DNA of 37,505 nucleotides from Mycobacterium sp. 1465703.0. Lineage in GTDB: Bacteria; Actinomycetota; Actinomycetes; Mycobacteriales; Mycobacteriaceae. The stretch is taken from contig NZ_LZKU01000208.1 of NCBI RefSeq assembly GCF_001672975.1, positions 1-37,505 on the forward strand, read 5' to 3'. Below are positions 34,847 through 37,505 of this stretch, one piece after another (position 1 is the stretch's first letter; the number at the start of each line of letters is the position of its first letter). Position numbers and translations under genes: made by a program. The notes below the pieces were generated by a model that was not told the origin of the DNA, made no database searches, and saw nothing but the letters and a program-made list of their open reading frames with translations.

Positions 34847-34884
34847 GCTTACTGTGCCGACTCAGCGCTAACCGTGGCGGTGCG

Positions 34885-34906
34885 TGTGCAGGTCGACGCC
34901 TGCACA
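34885..34906. promoter_or_regulatory. Perfect inverted repeat between metY and icd2
   Basis: TGTGCAGG and CCTGCACA flank a 6-bp TCGACG spacer, an exact 8-bp palindrome in the middle of the region shared by the divergent metY and icd2 transcripts, about 40 bp upstream of the metY -10. It could be a repressor or activator operator, or a transcribed hairpin. The regulator is not known. Confidence 0.4.
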
Positions 34907-34984
34907 AACACCCTTGATAACGTGGCAGTCAGAACGCTGAGCCCCCCAGAATTCGTACCCATCATTGACGCCGGGAGAGGGACC

Positions 34985-37219
34985 GTGAGCGCCGAACAGC
35001 CGACCGTCATCTACACACTGACCGACGAAGCGCCGCTGCTGGCGACTTATGCCCTCCTGCCGATCGTGCGTGCGTTCGCCGAACCGGCGGGCATCGAGAT
35101 CAAGACCAGCGACATTTCCGTAGCCGCCCGCATCCTCGCCGAGTTCCCCGAGCACCTGACCGAAGAGCAGCGGGTGCCCGACAACCTGGCCGAGCTGGGC
35201 CGGCTGACGAAGCTGGCCGACACCAACATCATCAAGCTGCCCAACATCAGCGCCTCGGTGCCGCAGCTGATCGCCGCGGTCAAGGAACTCCAGGGCAAGG
35301 GCTTCAAGGTTCCGGACTTTCCGCAGAATCCAAAGACCGACGAGGACAAGGAAATTCGCGAACGCTACGCGAAATGCCTTGGTAGCGCGGTCAACCCGGT
35401 GCTGCGGCAAGGCAACTCGGACCGTCGCGCCCCCAAGGCCGTCAAGGAGTACGCGCGCAAGCATCCGCACAGCATGGGGAAGTGGTCGCAGGCGTCGCGC
35501 ACCCACGTCGCGACCATGCGGCACGGCGACTTCTACCACGGCGAGAAGTCGATGACGCTGGACCGCGCCTGCAACGTGAAGATGGAGCTGGAGACCAAGG
35601 GCGGCAAGACGATTGTGCTCAAGCCCATGGTGTCGCTGCGTAAGGGCGACGTCATCGATTCCATGTTCATGAGCAAGAAGGCCCTGATCGAGTTCTACGA
35701 AGAGCAGATGCAGGACGCCTACGAGACGGGCGTGATGTTCTCGCTGCACGTCAAGGCGACGATGATGAAGGTGTCACACCCCATCGTCTTCGGCCACGCC
35801 GTGAAGGTCTTCTACAAGGACGCCTTCGCCAAGCACGGGGCGCTGTTCGACGAACTCGGCGTCGACGTCAACAACGGATTGGTGGACCTGTACAACAAGA
35901 TCGAGTCGCTGCCGGCCTCGCAGCACGACGAGATCATTCGCGACCTGCACGCTTGCCACGAGCACCGTCCCGAGCTGGCCATGGTCGATTCGGCCAAGGG
36001 CATCACCAACTTTCATTCGCCCAGCGATGTGATCGTGGATGCGTCGATGCCGGCGATGATCCGCGCGGGCGGCAAGATGTGGGGCGCCGACGGGCGGCAG
36101 AAGGACACCAAGGCCGTCAACCCCGAGTCCACGTTCTCCCGCATCTACCAGGAGATCATCAACTTCTGCAAGACGCACGGGCAGTTCGATCCGACCACGA
36201 TGGGCACGGTTCCCAACGTGGGGCTGATGGCGCAGCAGGCAGAAGAGTATGGGTCGCACGACAAGACGTTCGAGATCCCCGAGGACGGCGTCGCCAACAT
36301 CGTCGATCTCGACACCGGGGAAGTCCTGCTGACCCAGAACGTGGAGGAGGGCGACATCTGGCGCATGCCGATCGTCCGCGACGAACCCATCCGCGACTGG
36401 GTCAAGCTGGCCGTCACCCGGGCGAGGAATTCGGGTATGCCGGTGGTGTTCTGGCTGGATCAGGAGCGCCCGCACGAGAACGAACTGCGCAAGAAGGTCA
36501 ACACCTACCTGGCCGAGCACGACACCGAGGGCCTCGACATCCAGATCATGTCGCAGGAACGGGCCATGCGGCACACGATCGAGCGCGCAATGCGCGGCCA
36601 GGACACCATTGCGGCGACCGGAAACATCCTGCGCGACTACCTCACCGACCTGTTCCCGATTCTGGAGCTGGGCACCAGCGCCAAGATGCTGTCCATCGTG
36701 CCGTTGATGTCCGGCGGCGGAATGTATGAAACCGGGGCGGGCGGTTCGGCGCCCAAGCACGTCCACCAGCTCGTCGAGGAGAATCACCTGCGTTGGGACT
36801 CCCTGGGCGAATTCCTCGCTCTCGGCGCGTGTTTCGAAGACATCGGCATCAAGACCGACAACAAGCGCGCCAAGCTGCTGGGCAAGACGCTGGATGCCGC
36901 GATCGGCAAGCTGCTGGAGAACAACAAGAGCCCGTCACGCAAGGCCGGTGAACTCGATAACCGGGGCAGCCAGTTCTATCTGGCGCTGTACTGGGCCCAA
37001 GAGCTTGCGCAATCCGACGATGAAGAGCTGAGCAAGCGCTTCGCCGCGCTGGCCGACTCGCTGGGCGAACACGAGGAGGCCATCGTGGCCGAACTCGCCG
37101 AAGTGCAGGGCGAGTCGGTCGACATCGGTGGCTACTACTGGCCGGACAGCGAGAAGACCACTGCGGTCATGCGGCCGAGCAAGACGTTCAACGAGGTGCT
37201 AGCGGCTTCGACAGGCTAG
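34985..37219 (+). CDS. icd2: Monomeric NADP-dependent isocitrate dehydrogenase (Icd2)
   Basis: TCA-cycle enzyme oxidising isocitrate to 2-oxoglutarate with NADP, of the monomeric 80-kDa family. It is 744 aa, versus 745 for Rv0066c. Recognisable blocks are [59 protein letters not shown] (substrate loop Ser/Asn/Arg), [28 protein letters not shown] and [22 protein letters not shown] 34985 with GGGAGAGG at 34973-34980 sets the start; the frame opens earlier at 34874 within the divergent promoter region. The gene is 27 bp ahead of icd1. In M. tuberculosis the two are far apart on the chromosome. Confidence 0.94.
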   Translation: MSAEQPTVIYTLTDEAPLLATYALLPIVRAFAEPAGIEIKTSDISVAARILAEFPEHLTEEQRVPDNLAELGRLTKLADTNIIKLPNISASVPQLIAAVKELQGKGFKVPDFPQNPKTDEDKEIRERYAKCLGSAVNPVLRQGNSDRRAPKAVKEYARKHPHSMGKWSQASRTHVATMRHGDFYHGEKSMTLDRACNVKMELETKGGKTIVLKPMVSLRKGDVIDSMFMSKKALIEFYEEQMQDAYETGVMFSLHVKATMMKVSHPIVFGHAVKVFYKDAFAKHGALFDELGVDVNNGLVDLYNKIESLPASQHDEIIRDLHACHEHRPELAMVDSAKGITNFHSPSDVIVDASMPAMIRAGGKMWGADGRQKDTKAVNPESTFSRIYQEIINFCKTHGQFDPTTMGTVPNVGLMAQQAEEYGSHDKTFEIPEDGVANIVDLDTGEVLLTQNVEEGDIWRMPIVRDEPIRDWVKLAVTRARNSGMPVVFWLDQERPHENELRKKVNTYLAEHDTEGLDIQIMSQERAMRHTIERAMRGQDTIAATGNILRDYLTDLFPILELGTSAKMLSIVPLMSGGGMYETGAGGSAPKHVHQLVEENHLRWDSLGEFLALGACFEDIGIKTDNKRAKLLGKTLDAAIGKLLENNKSPSRKAGELDNRGSQFYLALYWAQELAQSDDEELSKRFAALADSLGEHEEAIVAELAEVQGESVDIGGYYWPDSEKTTAVMRPSKTFNEVLAASTG

Positions 37220-37246
37220 GGCCGCAACCAGGAAGCCGGACTCGAC

Positions 37247-37505
37247 ATGGCAGGCGAAGGCAAGATCAAGGTCAAGGGCCGCGTCGTAGAACTCGACGGT
37301 GACGAGATGACCCGCGTCATCTGGAAGTTCATCAAGGACATGCTGATCCTGCCGCACCTCGACATCGATCTCGACTACTACGACCTGGGCATCGAGCACC
37401 GCGACCGCACCGACGACCAGGTGACCATCGACGCGGCCTATGCCATCAAGAAGCACGGCGTGGGCGTCAAGTGCGCGACCATCACCCCCGACGAGGCCCG
37501 CGACC
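37247..37505 (+). CDS. icd1: Dimeric NADP-dependent isocitrate dehydrogenase Icd1 (partial, 5' end)
   Basis: The first 86 codons of a eukaryotic-type (IDH1-like) homodimeric isocitrate dehydrogenase. [20 protein letters not shown] is the family N-terminus, then [14 protein letters not shown] and the cofactor block [14 protein letters not shown]. Rv3339c is the match and is the expected next gene after metY in M. tuberculosis. ATG 37247 has AGGAAG about 11 bp upstream (37230-37235). It catalyses the same reaction as icd2 but is not homologous to it. The gene runs off the window. Confidence 0.92.
   Translation, partial: MAGEGKIKVKGRVVELDGDEMTRVIWKFIKDMLILPHLDIDLDYYDLGIEHRDRTDDQVTIDAAYAIKKHGVGVKCATITPDEARD

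Noticed and set aside
1..37505. CRISPR arrays, prophage, IS transposases
   Set aside because: No regularly spaced repeats, phage structural genes or transposase motifs were seen on either strand.

Overview
The window is high-GC, densely packed chromosomal DNA of a mycobacterium, most likely a slow-growing non-tuberculous species. Gene content and order follow, in mirror image, the M. tuberculosis interval from about Rv3393 down to Rv3339c. Recognisable landmarks are iunH, acrA1, lpqD, htdY, otsB2, a WS/DGAT, dnaE2, a nitroreductase, a SpoU methylase, the mfp conservon, an old-yellow-enzyme oxidoreductase, folD, a DUF3017 protein, a DUF732 protein, a methyltransferase, metX, metY and icd1. Proteins were compared with M. 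tuberculosis from memory, not by a search.

Layout. 1-8.65 kb: a lipid/metabolic block with a partial KasB-like mycolate-elongation synthase, the wreck of a small gene behind iunH, iunH, the two-domain fatty acyl reductase acrA1, lipoprotein lpqD, dehydratase htdY, trehalose-phosphate phosphatase otsB2 and a WS/DGAT acyltransferase. 8.8-12.1 kb: SOS-controlled dnaE2 with a perfect LexA box and what looks like a leaderless start. 12.1-14.8 kb: an SDR, a nitroreductase, trmL and a methyltransferase, the last two head to head across an 18-bp bidirectional promoter. 14.9-19.7 kb: the mfpEDCBA conservon (sensor kinase, roadblock protein, DUF742, GTPase, pentapeptide gyrase-binding protein), preceded by an overlapping 22-codon leader ORF. 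19.7-25.0 kb: two tandem Rv1747-like FHA-ABC exporters, one with a degraded first FHA domain. 25.0-28.0 kb: an old-yellow-enzyme oxidoreductase, folD with a DUF3017 membrane protein, and a secreted DUF732 protein with a Pro/Gly-rich repeat tail. 28.2-31.3 kb: an accessory patch with a secreted bicovalent-flavin-type oxidase, a duplicated 3' gene tail and a 13E12-type DUF222/HNH protein. 31.3-34.8 kb: methionine biosynthesis (metY-metX-methyltransferase) under a SAM-IV riboswitch, followed by a possible 15-aa leader ORF. 35.0-37.5 kb: the monomeric isocitrate dehydrogenase icd2 followed directly by the unrelated dimeric icd1 (cut by the window end).

A recurring feature is a TANNNT-like -10 element 6-7 bp before an ATG or GTG, as expected for leaderless mycobacterial transcripts. 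In several cases it decides the start codon. No tRNA, rRNA, CRISPR array, IS transposase or prophage was seen. The best candidates for something new are the riboswitch plus leader-ORF arrangement at metY, the symmetric bidirectional promoter at 14152-14169, the diverged FHA-ABC pair, and the leader ORF in front of the mfp conservon.
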